64,000 bases of DNA from Solimonas flava DSM 18980 (GCF_000426685.1 NZ_KE384553.1:166656-230655), one strand, 5' to 3'; numbered from the stretch's first letter, positions 33,853-46,142 are shown. Numbers and translations are program-made. Notes: generated from the sequence alone by a model not told the origin.

Positions 33853-36702
33853 TCAGGGCGTCGCCGGTGGCTGCGCGACCGCGCAGGCCGAGTACAACTG
33901 CAGGCTGCTCAGCGCGCTGGCGAGGCCGGAGTTGAACGTCAGCCGGATCGCGTCGTACGGGCGTACCGCCTGGATGCTGGCGAGCGCGGTCTCGTTGTTG
34001 CCGGTCAGTTCGAGGCCGAGCAGGTCGAGGCGCAGCGGCACGGTCGCGCTGCTGCTCTGCTGGACCTCGTCGTCGAGCAGCGTCTCGACCTTGAGCTGCG
34101 AGAACAGCTCGGCGAGCAGCAGCTTGCCGGCCGGCCGGCCGACGACGAAGCCGGTCGCCTGACCGCCGACGCCGGGGGTCGTGACCTCACCCTTGACGGT
34201 GACCGACTGCGTCGCGCCGAGCAGGCCGACCGGTACGTACGAGGTGGCGTAGGTCGCGGCGATGCCGTCGATGACGTTGCCGGCATTGGTCAGCGAGCAC
34301 AGCAGGCACAGGCCGGTGGTGTCGGTTTCGAGCGTCGCGCCGGCCGCCGCGGTGTACGGCGAGGTGCAGACCGCGTCGGTGACCGTCAGCGTCGTGCTCG
34401 CCTGACGCAGATTGCCGCTGACGGTGTCGTCGACGCCGTTCTTGAGGCGGGCGGTGATCGTCGCCGTGCCCGAGGACACGCCGGTCGCCAGGCCGTTGGC
34501 CACGACCGTCGCCACCGCGGTCGCCGAACTGCTCCAGTCGAGATCGGCGTTCTGCACTTCGCGCTCGACGCCGTCCTCGTACAGGCCGATGGCGGTGAAC
34601 GTTGTCGCCGCGCCGGCCTGCACGCTCGGCGTCGCCGGCTCCAGGCGCTCGATGCGCACCAGCGGCGACGGCGGCGGCGGCGGATTCGTCGTCGCGCAGG
34701 CCGACGACACGCGCACGTTGGTCAGCGCGCTGGCGAGGCCGGACTTGAGCTTGATGCGCACCGCGTCGAACGGCAGCGAGGTGGTGATCGTCACCAGCCC
34801 CTGCTCCTGGCCGCCGGTCAGCGGGATGCCGAGCAGGTCGAGGCGCAGCGGCACGGCCGAGCTGCTCGACTCCTGCTGGTTGCCGCCGAGCAGGGTGCTG
34901 ACCTCGATCTGCGAGGCGACTTCGGCGAGCAGCAGCGAGCCGGTCGGGCGCGAGATGACGAAGCCTGGCTTGGAGCCGGCCGCGAACGGCACGGTATACA
35001 GCGGCGGCGCGCTGACCGCCTGCACCGTGAGGCTTTCGCCGGCGTCGAGCAGGCCGACCGGGACGTTGATCGTCGCGTAGTTGGCGGGATCGCTGTCGAT
35101 CGCATTGTCCTTGTCGGTGACGCCGCACAGCAGGCACAGGCCGACCGAGCCGATGGTGGTGCTGGCGCCGTCGGCCTCGTGCAGCGGCGTCGTGCAGACA
35201 TCGTCGGTGACGGTCAGATCGGCGCTGACGCTGCCGCCGCCGCTCTTGAGCGCCGCGCTGACCTGGGTCGAACCCATCGACACGCCGGTGGCGACGCCGT
35301 TGGCGTCGACAGTCGCGATCGCGTTGTTGACGGTGGTCCAGTTCACCGACGCATCGTCGACCGGCGCCTCGGAGCCGTCGCTGAACTTGCCGATGACGCT
35401 GAACTCGGTGGTGCGACCCTTCGGGATCACCGCCGAGCTGGGCTCGATGCGCAGCAGCGACTGCACGACAGCATCGGTGACGGTCAGCGTCGTGCTGGCG
35501 GCGAGCGTGCCGCTGCTGGCCTCGATGGTCGAGCTGCCGACCGCCTTGCCGGTCGCGGTCGTTGACGTGCCCTGGGCGGGCGCCAGCGTCGCGATCGCGG
35601 TACTGGCCGAGGTCCAGCTGACGGTGTCGCCGTCGCGCAGGTCGATCGCGGCGCCGGCGGTATCGCTGTAGACGCCCTTGGCGACGAAGACCTGCGTCGC
35701 GCCGGCCGGGATCGACGGGTTCTGCGGCGTGATTTGCAGCGCGCGCAGCACCGGGTCAATGACGGTCAGCGTGGCCTGCGCCGTCTGCGTGTTGTTGCTG
35801 TTTTCCGGATCGGTATACGAGGCGGTGACGGTGGCCGTGCCGCGCTTCAGGCCGTGGCCGGAGCCCCGCGCGGTGTCGAGGTCGGCGACCGTGGCGTCGT
35901 CGATGCTCCAGGTGGCGTCGACGGTTTCGGTGATCGGGCTGCCGCCGCCGTCCGGACTGTCGATGCCGAAGGTCGCTTTGGCGGTGAACTGGTAGGCGTC
36001 GCCGAGCGGGATCGACTGCGTCGCCGGCTCGACCGCCAGCGACAGCAAGGTCAGATTGGCGACGGTCAGCGAGGCCGAGCCGGACAGGGAGCCGACGGTG
36101 GCGGTGATGGTCGTGTCGCCGAGCTGGGTCGCCGGCTTGGCCAGCGTCTTGTCGCCGGTCTTCGGTGCGACGGTGGCGACGCTCTCTTTGCTGGACGTCC
36201 AGTTGACCGTGCCGTTGATCGGCTGCAGTGCGTCGCTGCCGTAGTAGCGGCCGAGCGCCTCGAATTCCTGCTGGCCGCTCGGTGAGATCGTCCGCGACGC
36301 CGGCGTGACGACGATTTCGCGCAGGGCCGCGCCGAGACCGGTGAAGCTCAGTTCGTTGGACTCGACGCCGTCGCGCGAGGCCTTGATGCTGATGACGCCG
36401 GCCTTGGTGCCGCCGCTCGCCAGCCCGCTCGCATTGACGCTGATCACCGCGCTGTCGGTGCTCGACCAGTTGACGTCGGTCAGCTCGCGCTGCGTGTCGT
36501 TTTCTCCGGGCGGCGCGCTGAAGGTGCCGACCGCCTTGAGTTGCGCCGTTTCACCGGCGCCCAGCGTGCTGCTGCCGTTGACCTTCGAAATCTCGATCGA
36601 CTTCAGCACCGGCTCGAAGTCGGGGCTCTTGACGCTGCCGTCGCCGCAGGCGGCGAGAACCAGCGCCAGCAGCGCGCCGAACGCAATACGCAGTCCTTTC
36701 AT
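33853..36702 (-). CDS. Large Ig-like (BIG2) lipoprotein with duplicated four-cysteine module
   Basis: A 949-residue lipoprotein: signal MKGLRIAFGALLALVLAAC with Cys19 as the lipidated residue. Six Ig-like BIG2-type domains lie at about residues 33-122, 127-215, 217-315, 318-410, 414-500 and 682-775 (typical units WSSTDSAVISVNASGLASG, VNWTTVNNAIATVDANGVATGV). Two copies of another module, residues 503-670 and 779-941, share GLCLLC, YAT..VPVGLL, VPLRLDLLG, GLASAL and SACA; each has four cysteines (503, 523, 526, 669 and 779, 799, 802, 940). It is probably an outer-membrane or surface protein with adhesive or structural function (inference). It has its own terminator. I do not recognise the cysteine module. 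Confidence 0.85.
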   Translation of the reverse strand: MKGLRIAFGALLALVLAACGDGSVKSPDFEPVLKSIEISKVNGSSTLGAGETAQLKAVGTFSAPPGENDTQRELTDVNWSSTDSAVISVNASGLASGGTKAGVISIKASRDGVESNELSFTGLGAALREIVVTPASRTISPSGQQEFEALGRYYGSDALQPINGTVNWTSSKESVATVAPKTGDKTLAKPATQLGDTTITATVGSLSGSASLTVANLTLLSLAVEPATQSIPLGDAYQFTAKATFGIDSPDGGGSPITETVDATWSIDDATVADLDTARGSGHGLKRGTATVTASYTDPENSNNTQTAQATLTVIDPVLRALQITPQNPSIPAGATQVFVAKGVYSDTAGAAIDLRDGDTVSWTSASTAIATLAPAQGTSTTATGKAVGSSTIEASSGTLAASTTLTVTDAVVQSLLRIEPSSAVIPKGRTTEFSVIGKFSDGSEAPVDDASVNWTTVNNAIATVDANGVATGVSMGSTQVSAALKSGGGSVSADLTVTDDVCTTPLHEADGASTTIGSVGLCLLCGVTDKDNAIDSDPANYATINVPVGLLDAGESLTVQAVSAPPLYTVPFAAGSKPGFVISRPTGSLLLAEVASQIEVSTLLGGNQQESSSSAVPLRLDLLGIPLTGGQEQGLVTITTSLPFDAVRIKLKSGLASALTNVRVSSACATTNPPPPPSPLVRIERLEPATPSVQAGAATTFTAIGLYEDGVEREVQNADLDWSSSATAVATVVANGLATGVSSGTATITARLKNGVDDTVSGNLRQASTTLTVTDAVCTSPYTAAAGATLETDTTGLCLLCSLTNAGNVIDGIAATYATSYVPVGLLGATQSVTVKGEVTTPGVGGQATGFVVGRPAGKLLLAELFSQLKVETLLDDEVQQSSSATVPLRLDLLGLELTGNNETALASIQAVRPYDAIRLTFNSGLASALSSLQLYSACAVAQPPATP

Positions 36703-36877
36703 GAATCGCTCCGTGCAGTGACGAGCGCCGGAGAACGCCCCCGCGGGGCCGGCGCATGCGGCCGTTCCCTCGGCCGCACGCCCGATGTTAAGAACAATTG
36801 CGATTGCAACGGTGTCGGAAAATGCCGCGTCGACGCGCGGCAGTGTGCGCCAGGCCTCGAAAAACCCGGCGAAACAG

Positions 36878-36893
36878 GTCCCGTTGCCGGGAC
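36878..36893 (-). terminator. Hairpin after gspB
   Basis: GTCCCG pairs with CGGGAC around a 4-base loop, 24 bp past the gspB stop on the minus strand, with T-rich patches (TTTCG, then TTTTTCG) beyond it. Weak or partial terminator. Confidence 0.4.
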
Positions 36894-36916
36894 ATGGTTT
36901 TTTCAGTGCACGGGTT

Positions 36917-37684
36917 TCAGCGCACCGGCAGCAGGACCCGGGCGCCGCCGTAGTCGAAGATCACGCCGTTTTCGACGATGCGCTCGATCAGCGGCCCGCT
37001 GGCGAGCGTCTCGCCCTCGCGGTAACGCTTGCCGGCGACCATCACCCAGCGGCGGGCCGGATCGGCGTCGTAGACGTGCACGTCGAGCGCGGCGACCGGA
37101 AACTGCGCCCGATAGGCCTCGGGCATCTCGCGCAGCACGGTGACGCCCGCCGGCACCACGGTGGCCCCGGACGATGGCGCCGTGCCCGACAGGACAGTCG
37201 TGGGCGCCGGTGCAGGCGCTGGCGCGGGTGCAGCGGCCGGCTCCGGCGCGCGCGCCAGGTCCTGCGGCTGCAGCGGCGCGGCTTCAGCGGCGGGTTTCGG
37301 TTCGGGCTCGGCGACATCGTCGAGACTGGCGAGCGCCCCATCGTCCTCGATCGCGGCCGGCAGCGGCGGAGTATCCGCCTGCACTGCCGGAGGCGGTTCG
37401 AGCGTGGCGCTCGGGACCGGCGCCGGCGCCGGGGCGGCGGGCGGCGCTGCGGCGACGGTGCCGGTGTCCTCCGGGGCCGGGGCCGGTTGCGGCGCCGGCC
37501 ACAGCAGCAGTGCGAGGGCGGCGATGGCGATGGCGGCGGTGCTGCCGGCGAGCAGCCAGATCCGCCACGGTACGCCGGCCGGCGTGCCGGCCGCGCCGCC
37601 CTGCGTCAGCGATTCCACCGACGGCGCCTTGCCCATCTGGCGTTCGCGTTCGGCGCGGCGCAGGGCTTCGAGGATGTAGCTCAT
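36917..37684 (-). CDS. gspB: General secretion pathway protein B (GspB)
   Basis: A 255-residue protein starting MSYILEALRRAERERQMGKAPSVESL, the characteristic GspB opening, then a membrane segment (WRIWLLAGSTAAIAIAALALLLW, about residues 41-63). A long Ala/Pro-rich linker follows, then a C-terminal domain with LDVHVYDADPARRWVMVAGKRYREGE and FDYGGARVLLPV. GspB works with the ATPase GspA/ExeA to place the type II secretin in the outer membrane. Its ATG overlaps the exeA stop (ATGA), so the two are coupled. No other type II secretion genes are in the window. Confidence 0.9.
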   Translation of the reverse strand: MSYILEALRRAERERQMGKAPSVESLTQGGAAGTPAGVPWRIWLLAGSTAAIAIAALALLLWPAPQPAPAPEDTGTVAAAPPAAPAPAPVPSATLEPPPAVQADTPPLPAAIEDDGALASLDDVAEPEPKPAAEAAPLQPQDLARAPEPAAAPAPAPAPAPTTVLSGTAPSSGATVVPAGVTVLREMPEAYRAQFPVAALDVHVYDADPARRWVMVAGKRYREGETLASGPLIERIVENGVIFDYGGARVLLPVR

Positions 37685-39360
37685 GGCGTGCCGTCCGCGG
37701 CCGCGGCGAGGGTGGGGGTCTGCGGAACCTCGTCGCCGAGGGCGATCAGCGTGCGGATGCCGGCGACGCCATCGGCGACCAGGCCGCGCGTTTTCTGGAA
37801 TTGCGTCAGCGCGTCGCCGAGCTGCGGGCCGAAGCGTGTCGGCAGCGGCGTCGGCGGCGTCACGCCGTCGAGCGCAGCGAGGCGTCGCCACAGATAGGCG
37901 ACCGATGCGCCGCGCGTTTGCGGGCCGATGTAGGTCTCGGCCGTGCCGCGCCGCCAGAGCAGCAGGAACTCGCCGTTCCAGACGCCGTCGAGCGAGGCCA
38001 GCGGCACGCGCACCGGCCCGTAGGCGGTCGCGAAACTGGCGCTCTGCGCGTCGAGCCCCGTCAGCAGGAAGTTCTGCGCGCCGCTGCTCGGCAGATCGAG
38101 CGTCAGGATCGTCGGCCGGTTCATCTGCGTCAGATCGGCCCAGCTGCCGTGGCCGCGGTAGCACTCGAGGCGCTCGCGCTTGAGCGCGGCGCAGACGTTC
38201 TCGCCGCGCGGCACGACGATCTTGCTGTCCCACAGCCGGATCAGCCGGCTCATCACCGCGCCGAGCGGTTCGGCGGTCTGCTCGAGCATCGCGAAATCGG
38301 CGGCCGGATCGGCGACCGCGGCGGCCGGCGGCGCTGCGGCCGCCGCGGCCGGCGCCGGCGCGGGGCTTTCGTTCGTCGCGGCGACCGCGGCGGACGGCGG
38401 TGACGTCACCTTGGCGGCCGGCGCGGTGGCCGCGTCATGGTGGCGCGTCAGGCTCCAGGCGAGCAGCGCCAGGCTCAGCAGCAGCGCCGCCGCCCAGCCG
38501 AACTCGATCCAGCGCCAGCGGCGCCGGGCATGCGGGTCGAATTCGTCCGGCAGCTGGCCGATCGCCTCGCGCGCCGCCTTGCGCACGATCTCCGGCGTGA
38601 TGCGCCGCGCGTTCTGCGCATAGGCGCCGAGCAGCGCGCGGTCGCAGACGATGTTGATCAGACGCGGGACGCCCTTGGTATAGCGGTGGATTTCCTCCAT
38701 CGCCTGCGGCGTGAAGACCTCGCCGTGGCTGCCGGCCACCTTGAGGCGGTGCTCGATGTATTCGGCGGTCTCGCGTGCGCCGAGCGGCGTCAGATGAAAG
38801 CGTGCGGTGATGCGGCTGGCCAGCTGGCGCAGGTCCGGCCGTGCCAGCAGCGCCGACAGCTCGGGCTGGCCGATCAGCATGATGCGCAGCAGCTTTTCCT
38901 TGGCCGTTTCCAGATTGGTCAGCAGGCGCACCTGTTCGAGCACTTCCGGCTGCAGGTTCTGCGCCTCGTCGATGATCAGCACCGTACGCCGGCCTTCGGC
39001 GTGCGTGCGCAGCAGGTGTTCGTTGAGCGCGTCGATCAGCGTCTTCAGCGTCAGCTGCTCGCGCGGATACGCGACGCCGAGCTCGTCGCAGATCGCCTGC
39101 ACGAACTCCTGCTCGTTGAGACGCGGGTTGTGCACGAAAGCGACGTCGACCTTGTCGAGGCGCTGCTCGAGCAGGGTGCGCACGATCGTGGTCTTGCCGG
39201 TGCCGACTTCGCCGGTGAGCTGCACGAAGCCGCCGTACTGGCCGGTGCCGTACAGCAGGTGGCCGAGCGCCTCCTGATGGCGCGGCGACATGTACAGGTA
39301 GGCCGGGTCCGGGGTGATCGAAAACGGCATTTCCCGGAGCTGGAAAAACTCGATGTACAT
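37681..39360 (-). CDS. exeA: ExeA/GspA-type ATPase with peptidoglycan-binding domain
   Basis: A 559-residue protein. Residues 1-270 are an AAA ATPase (MYIEFFQLREMPFSITPDP, Walker A GEVGTGKT at 50-57, Walker B VLIIDEAQNL). A membrane segment lies at about 282-305, then an Ala/Pro linker, a peptidase C39-like region (about 345-480, GENVCAALKRERLECYRGHGSWADL) and a C-terminal peptidoglycan-binding domain (FGPQLGDALTQFQKTRGLVADGVAG). In Aeromonas ExeA remodels or binds peptidoglycan so the ExeD secretin can assemble. It is first of a two-gene operon with gspB. Confidence 0.92.
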   Translation of the reverse strand: MYIEFFQLREMPFSITPDPAYLYMSPRHQEALGHLLYGTGQYGGFVQLTGEVGTGKTTIVRTLLEQRLDKVDVAFVHNPRLNEQEFVQAICDELGVAYPREQLTLKTLIDALNEHLLRTHAEGRRTVLIIDEAQNLQPEVLEQVRLLTNLETAKEKLLRIMLIGQPELSALLARPDLRQLASRITARFHLTPLGARETAEYIEHRLKVAGSHGEVFTPQAMEEIHRYTKGVPRLINIVCDRALLGAYAQNARRITPEIVRKAAREAIGQLPDEFDPHARRRWRWIEFGWAAALLLSLALLAWSLTRHHDAATAPAAKVTSPPSAAVAATNESPAPAPAAAAAAPPAAAVADPAADFAMLEQTAEPLGAVMSRLIRLWDSKIVVPRGENVCAALKRERLECYRGHGSWADLTQMNRPTILTLDLPSSGAQNFLLTGLDAQSASFATAYGPVRVPLASLDGVWNGEFLLLWRRGTAETYIGPQTRGASVAYLWRRLAALDGVTPPTPLPTRFGPQLGDALTQFQKTRGLVADGVAGIRTLIALGDEVPQTPTLAAAADGTP

Positions 39361-39427
39361 GCGCGCGTGGGCCGGCGTTTCGCGTGTGGATGAAGGCCGA
39401 GTATAGAACGCCCGGCGTGACGGGCGT

Positions 39428-39892
39428 CTAACGCTCCCAGACCTTCAGCATGTCGACGTGCCAGATGCCGTCTTCGAGATAGGGCTGCGAACTCACCTTG
39501 AAGCCGAGCGAAGCGTAGAAGTCTTCGAGATGCTGCTGGCCCGACAGGTAGATGTCCTGCTGCGGATAGCGTGCGTGGCAGGCGCGAATGCCCTCGCTCA
39601 CCATCGCCCGCGCCAGGCCCTGGCCACGCGCGGAGGCGGCGACCACCAGCCGGCCGAGCGCCGGTTCGTCGACCTTGAGGCCCGGCGGTAGCAGGCGCAG
39701 ATAGCCGAGCAGCGCGCCGCCCGGTTCGCGCACCGTGAGGTGTTCGCAGCGCGAGTCGAGGCCGTCGAGTTCCGGATAAGGGCATTTCTGCTCGACGACG
39801 AAGATGTCGACGCGCAGGCGCAGGCATTCGTAGAGCGTGTCGATATCCAGGTCGCGCCAGGCATGCCAGCGCCAGTCGAGGTCGAGTCGCAT
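39428..39892 (-). CDS. elaA: GNAT acetyltransferase, ElaA family
   Basis: A 154-residue single GNAT domain. It shows the ElaA pattern: LYECLRLRVDIFVVEQKCPYPELDGLD near the start, GRLVVAASARGQGLARAMV (acetyl-CoA binding) and DIYLSGQQHLEDFYASLGFKV. The acetyl acceptor is unknown for this family. It stands between exeA and astB on the minus strand, 46 bp after astB ends. Confidence 0.9.
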   Translation of the reverse strand: MRLDLDWRWHAWRDLDIDTLYECLRLRVDIFVVEQKCPYPELDGLDSRCEHLTVREPGGALLGYLRLLPPGLKVDEPALGRLVVAASARGQGLARAMVSEGIRACHARYPQQDIYLSGQQHLEDFYASLGFKVSSQPYLEDGIWHVDMLKVWER

Positions 39893-39938
39893 CGGGAGGA
39901 TCGGAGAGGAACGGAAGGCGCCGCGGCGCGCGGCGCCG

Positions 39939-41309
39939 TCAGCGCTGGAAATCGTACACGCTGCCGAGCCCGAGCAGTACCGTCAGTTCGTCGAGCGCGA
40001 TGCGCGATTCGACCAGCAGTTGCGGATCGGCGAGATCGTCGAGGCTCAGGCGGTCGCGGTAGTGACGGTCGATCCAGTGCGCGAGCTGGGTCGCGCGGGT
40101 GTCGTCGATCCAGCACAGCGGATTGACGGCATCGCGCTCGGCCGGCGTCAGTACCACGCGCAGGCGCAGGCAGGCCGGCCCGCCGCCGTTGCGCATCGAC
40201 TGGCGCAGGTCGAAGACCTCGACCGCGGCGATCGGATTGCCCGGATCGGCGACGATGCGCTCGATCGCCCGCCAGACGCGCGGCTGTTCGCGGCTCTCCT
40301 CGGCGGCGATCAGGCGCATCGCGCCGTCCGGCGTGCACACCAGCTGCGAGTTGAACAGGTAGGAGCCGACCGCCTCGGCGACCGTCACCTCGCGCTCCGG
40401 CACTTCGACGAAGACCGGCCGGACGCCGCGCAGATGCGTGCAGATCCAGCCGCGCACGGTGGCGGCGTCGGCGAAGGCCTGCTCGTGGTACAGCAGCAGT
40501 TCGCGGTTGCCGACCGCGATCACGTCGTTGTGGAACACGCCCTGGTCGATCACCGCCGGATTCTGCTGGGCGTGCAGCGTGCGCTCGTCGCGCAGGCCGT
40601 GCAGGCGCGCCAGTGCCTCGCCGGCGAGGCGCGTCTGCCGCGCCGGATAGCGCGACGGCGCCGGCTCGCGTTCGTCGCCGCGGCCGTAGACGAACAGTTC
40701 GAGGCCCGGCTCGCCGTAGTCGGCGCACAGACGCGTGTGATTGGCGGCGCCTTCGTCGCCGAACGCCGGCGTGGCCGGCAGCGGCTCGTGATGCACGAAG
40801 TGGCGCGGATCGGCGAACACCGCCTGCAGCAGGCGCGCGCTGGTCGGTGCCTCGATCGAACGATGCAGGTGCGTGCAGAGGTTGGCCGGCGTGAAGTGCA
40901 CGCGCCCGTCAGCGCAGTCGGCGCTCGGCGACACCGTCGCGGCGTTGGCGCTCCACATCGCCGACGCTGAGCTGGCCGCGGCCAGCAGGCCGGGCGCGCG
41001 GCGCCGCGCCTGCGCCAGCACCTCGGCGTCGCGGCCGCCGAACCCGAGGCGGCGCAGCGTCGGCAGGTGCGGGCGCTCGTGCGGCGGCAGCAGGCCCTGG
41101 GCGAGGCCGAGCGCGGCGAGCGCGCGCATCTTGGCGAGCCCTTGCTGGGCCGCGGCGCGCGGGTTCGACGGCTGCTCGGCGTTGTTCGCCGAGGCGACGT
41201 TGCCGAAGGCCAGGCCCGCGTAGTTGTGCGTCGGCCCGACCAGACCGTCGAAGTTCGCTTCGACTGCGCCGGCCGGCGCGTCTCCGTTTCTCTGCGGCGT
41301 GAGCTTCAT
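39939..41309 (-). CDS. astB: N-succinylarginine dihydrolase
   Basis: A 456-residue AstB. Family segments are [53 protein letters not shown] (in parts), [30 protein letters not shown] and [16 protein letters not shown] with the catalytic Cys380. It converts N-succinylarginine to N-succinylornithine, CO2 and ammonia, step two of the AST pathway. It lies 5 kb from astD-astA on the same strand, separated by signalling genes and ligE. The start at 41309 gives the standard N-terminus; a longer frame extends into the kinase gene. Confidence 0.96.
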   Translation of the reverse strand: MKLTPQRNGDAPAGAVEANFDGLVGPTHNYAGLAFGNVASANNAEQPSNPRAAAQQGLAKMRALAALGLAQGLLPPHERPHLPTLRRLGFGGRDAEVLAQARRRAPGLLAAASSASAMWSANAATVSPSADCADGRVHFTPANLCTHLHRSIEAPTSARLLQAVFADPRHFVHHEPLPATPAFGDEGAANHTRLCADYGEPGLELFVYGRGDEREPAPSRYPARQTRLAGEALARLHGLRDERTLHAQQNPAVIDQGVFHNDVIAVGNRELLLYHEQAFADAATVRGWICTHLRGVRPVFVEVPEREVTVAEAVGSYLFNSQLVCTPDGAMRLIAAEESREQPRVWRAIERIVADPGNPIAAVEVFDLRQSMRNGGGPACLRLRVVLTPAERDAVNPLCWIDDTRATQLAHWIDRHYRDRLSLDDLADPQLLVESRIALDELTVLLGLGSVYDFQR

Positions 41310-41389
41310 GCGGCGCCCCGATGGCTGAAGGCCGGATTCTACGCAGCGGGCCGTGACGCGGTCGCGGCGGGATTCTCCCCAGTCGCGTG

Positions 41390-42091
41390 TCAGCGCGGCG
41401 CCGGCGGCAGCGGGAATTCGAGGATGACCTTGGTGCCGCCGAGCGTGCCGGGTTCCCAGTCGATCGTGCCGCTGAGCTGGCGGGCGCGATCGCGCATGCT
41501 GCTGGTGCCGCGGCCGAGGCCCGGCGGCGTCTGCGGCCGCAGGCCCGGGCCGTCGTCGGTCAGGTCGAGCAGCAGGCGCTCGCCGAACGCGCGGACGCGG
41601 ACGCGGATGTGCGTGGCGCTGCCGTGGCGCAGGGCGTTGGTGATGGCCTCGCGGACGATGCGGAACAGGTGCAGCACCTGCGCTTCGTCGAGCGGTGGAT
41701 CGGGGAGGTCGGCGGCCTGCTGCCAGTCGAGCCGGCTGCCGACCGCGTCGAGACGCTGCTCGGTCTCCTCGCGCATCTGGCCGAGCGCTTCGAGCAGCGA
41801 GCACGGGTCCTGCTGCGTGCGCGAGACGATGTCGCGGAAATCCTGTACCACCGAGCGCACGAGGTCGGCCTGCTGCGGGTCGTCGAGGGCATGCACCAGC
41901 GTCGTCAGCTTGGCGCCGATATCGTCGTGCAGGTCGGCGAGCAGGCGCTTCTGTTCTTCGGCGGCGGCGGTGCGATTGGCCTGGGCGAGCTGCCGGGCGA
42001 GCGCATCGGCGCGTCGCCGCTCGCGCCGGCAGACGAAGAGGGCCGCCGCCAGGGCGGCGAGCAGGGCGAGCATCAGCAGGCGTTCGATCAT
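41390..42091 (-). CDS. Sensor histidine kinase, NarX/DegS type
   Basis: A 233-residue kinase starting [20 protein letters not shown], a single membrane anchor with no sizeable periplasmic sensor. The HisKA_3 motif is [18 protein letters not shown] with phospho-acceptor His55. The ATPase domain has [11 protein letters not shown] (N box), LTDDGPGL (G1) and [16 protein letters not shown] (G2). It starts 1 bp after the Ser/Thr kinase gene ends. With the NarL-type regulator at 44.5-45.2 kb it makes a two-component pair with a Ser/Thr kinase gene in between. Confidence 0.9.
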   Translation of the reverse strand: MIERLLMLALLAALAAALFVCRRERRRADALARQLAQANRTAAAEEQKRLLADLHDDIGAKLTTLVHALDDPQQADLVRSVVQDFRDIVSRTQQDPCSLLEALGQMREETEQRLDAVGSRLDWQQAADLPDPPLDEAQVLHLFRIVREAITNALRHGSATHIRVRVRAFGERLLLDLTDDGPGLRPQTPPGLGRGTSSMRDRARQLSGTIDWEPGTLGGTKVILEFPLPPAPR

Positions 42092-42092
42092 G

Positions 42093-44483
<2,391 letters not shown>

Positions 44484-44522
44484 CGGGACGCCGGATCGTT
44501 CGCGGGCGCGCGGTGCCGGCGG

Positions 44523-45173
44523 CTACAGATGTGGATTGACCAGACCGAGCCGCGCCGCTTCCATCGTCGCTTCGGCACGGCTGCCGATGCGCAGCTTGCG
44601 GTAAACGTTCTTGACGAATTCATGCGCGGTGTTGTGCGTGACGCCGAGCGTCTGTGCGACGTCGGCGATCTTGAAGCCCTTGGCGAGCAGCGTCAGCGTC
44701 TCGCGCTCGCGCGGCGTCAGCCGGGCGGCGTGGTTCGCGGCGCGGGCACTGCCGTCGCCGCCGAACACGCGCAGCAGGCGGCGGGCGATCGAAGCCGACA
44801 GCGGCGGCTCGCCGGCGGCGATGCCGCGCAGCGACTGGATGGTCCGCTCGCGTGGCTGGTCCTTCAGCAGATAGCCGCCGGCGCCGGCACGCAGCGCCGG
44901 GAACAGGTGCTGGTCGTCGGCGTAGATGGTCGCGACGATGCAGTGGCAGCCGGGATGGCGGGCGGCGATCTCGCGAATGAGGTCGACGCCGTCGCCGTCC
45001 GGCAGGCCGAGATCGATCAGGGCGATCTCCGGGCCGAGCGTCTCGATCGCCGCGCGCGCTTCTGCCAGCGTGCGGCTTGCCTCGACCGCGATGCCCGGAA
45101 AGGCTTCTTCCAGCGTTGTGCCGAGCCAGCGCGTCAGCGCCGGCTGATCTTCGACCACGAGCCCCTGCTTCAT
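44523..45173 (-). CDS. NarL/FixJ-family response regulator
   Basis: A 216-residue regulator starting MKQGLVVEDQPALTRWLG at 45173. The receiver domain has Asp54 (ALIDLGLPDGDG) as phosphorylation site. The C-terminal LuxR-type HTH reads LTPRERETLTLLAKGFKIADVAQTLGVTHNTAHEFVKNVYRKL (in parts). It leads a minus-strand run RR - Ser/Thr kinase - histidine kinase, with gaps of 39 bp and 1 bp. Targets are unknown; nearby ast genes are a possibility only by position. Confidence 0.92.
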   Translation of the reverse strand: MKQGLVVEDQPALTRWLGTTLEEAFPGIAVEASRTLAEARAAIETLGPEIALIDLGLPDGDGVDLIREIAARHPGCHCIVATIYADDQHLFPALRAGAGGYLLKDQPRERTIQSLRGIAAGEPPLSASIARRLLRVFGGDGSARAANHAARLTPRERETLTLLAKGFKIADVAQTLGVTHNTAHEFVKNVYRKLRIGSRAEATMEAARLGLVNPHL

Positions 45174-45308
45174 GTGTCCCCAGCGTTGCCGGTCCGTTGC
45201 CGGACCTTCAAATCCCCCGTGGCAAGCCTGCGGCGAGCCCCCGGCAGCGTCAAGACATGTGCCGGACGCTCCCCCGGAACGGGGGATCCCCCGGCGCGGC
45301 ACCGGGGC

Positions 45309-46142
45309 TCAGGGCGCATCGCGCACGCGCAGGAAGCGCGCGAAGCGCGGCAGGCCCTGTTCGGTGAGGCCGTTGTAGGCGTAGGTGACGCGGCTGCCCA
45401 GCGGCGGCGGCTGGCGGCGCTCGGCGTCGCGCAGGCCGCTGCCGAGCCGGAAGCGGCGGCCGTCGTCGCCTTCGACTTCCAGCGCGCCGACCAGGCCCGC
45501 GTACTTGCCCTTGCCCGGCACGTAGCCGACGACCGTCGCCTCGGCGTCGTCGTAGGGCTTGTACTTCAGCAGGTCGCCGCTGCGACCGGCGGCGTAGCGC
45601 GAATCGCCGCGGTGGAGCATCAGCCCTTCGCCGCCGGCGGCGACGATCGCATCCAGCCGCGCGCGCAGCGCGGCATGACTGGCGACGCGGAACTGCTCGA
45701 CGGCGCGCAGCGTCGGCGGCGGCGCGGCGAGCAGGCGGCGCAGCGCCTGCAGGCGCGCATCGAAGTCGCCCGGGTGTGCCGGCAGATCGAACGCCATCAG
45801 GCGGATCGGCTGCCAGTCGCGCGCGTCGGGCTCGTAACGACGCACCGCGGCGGAGACGGCTTCGAAGCGGCCGCGTCCCGCCCACAGCTCGCCGTCGAGC
45901 GGTTCGTGCGGCCAGCCGGCGGTATAGCCGGGCGGCGCGACGATCGGCTGGCCGCCGCGCGTCCACAGCCGCGCGCCGTCCCAGTACGCGCGCACGCCGT
46001 CGAGCTTCTCGCTGACCCAGTACGCCGGCAGTTCGATCGGATCGCCGTCGTGATAGACCTTGGCGAGCAGCAGCGCCGGCGCTTCGGCGGCGAACGCCAC
46101 CGGCGCCCACAGCGCCAGGCACAACAGCAGGCTCCGCAGCAT
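45309..46142 (-). CDS. ligE: Periplasmic ATP-dependent DNA ligase (LigE type)
   Basis: A 277-residue ligase with an N-terminal signal peptide (MLRSLLLCLALWAPVAFA). The nucleotidyltransferase motif I is EKLDGVRAYWDG with adenylated Lys46. Further motifs are LDGELWAGRGRFE (III), EGLMLHRGD (IV) and LLKYKPYDDAEATVVGY (V). A short OB domain ends the protein. Lig E enzymes seal nicks and are exported in several proteobacteria, where a role with incoming or extracellular DNA has been proposed. It is 48 bp after astD ends. Confidence 0.92.
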   Translation of the reverse strand: MLRSLLLCLALWAPVAFAAEAPALLLAKVYHDGDPIELPAYWVSEKLDGVRAYWDGARLWTRGGQPIVAPPGYTAGWPHEPLDGELWAGRGRFEAVSAAVRRYEPDARDWQPIRLMAFDLPAHPGDFDARLQALRRLLAAPPPTLRAVEQFRVASHAALRARLDAIVAAGGEGLMLHRGDSRYAAGRSGDLLKYKPYDDAEATVVGYVPGKGKYAGLVGALEVEGDDGRRFRLGSGLRDAERRQPPPLGSRVTYAYNGLTEQGLPRFARFLRVRDAP

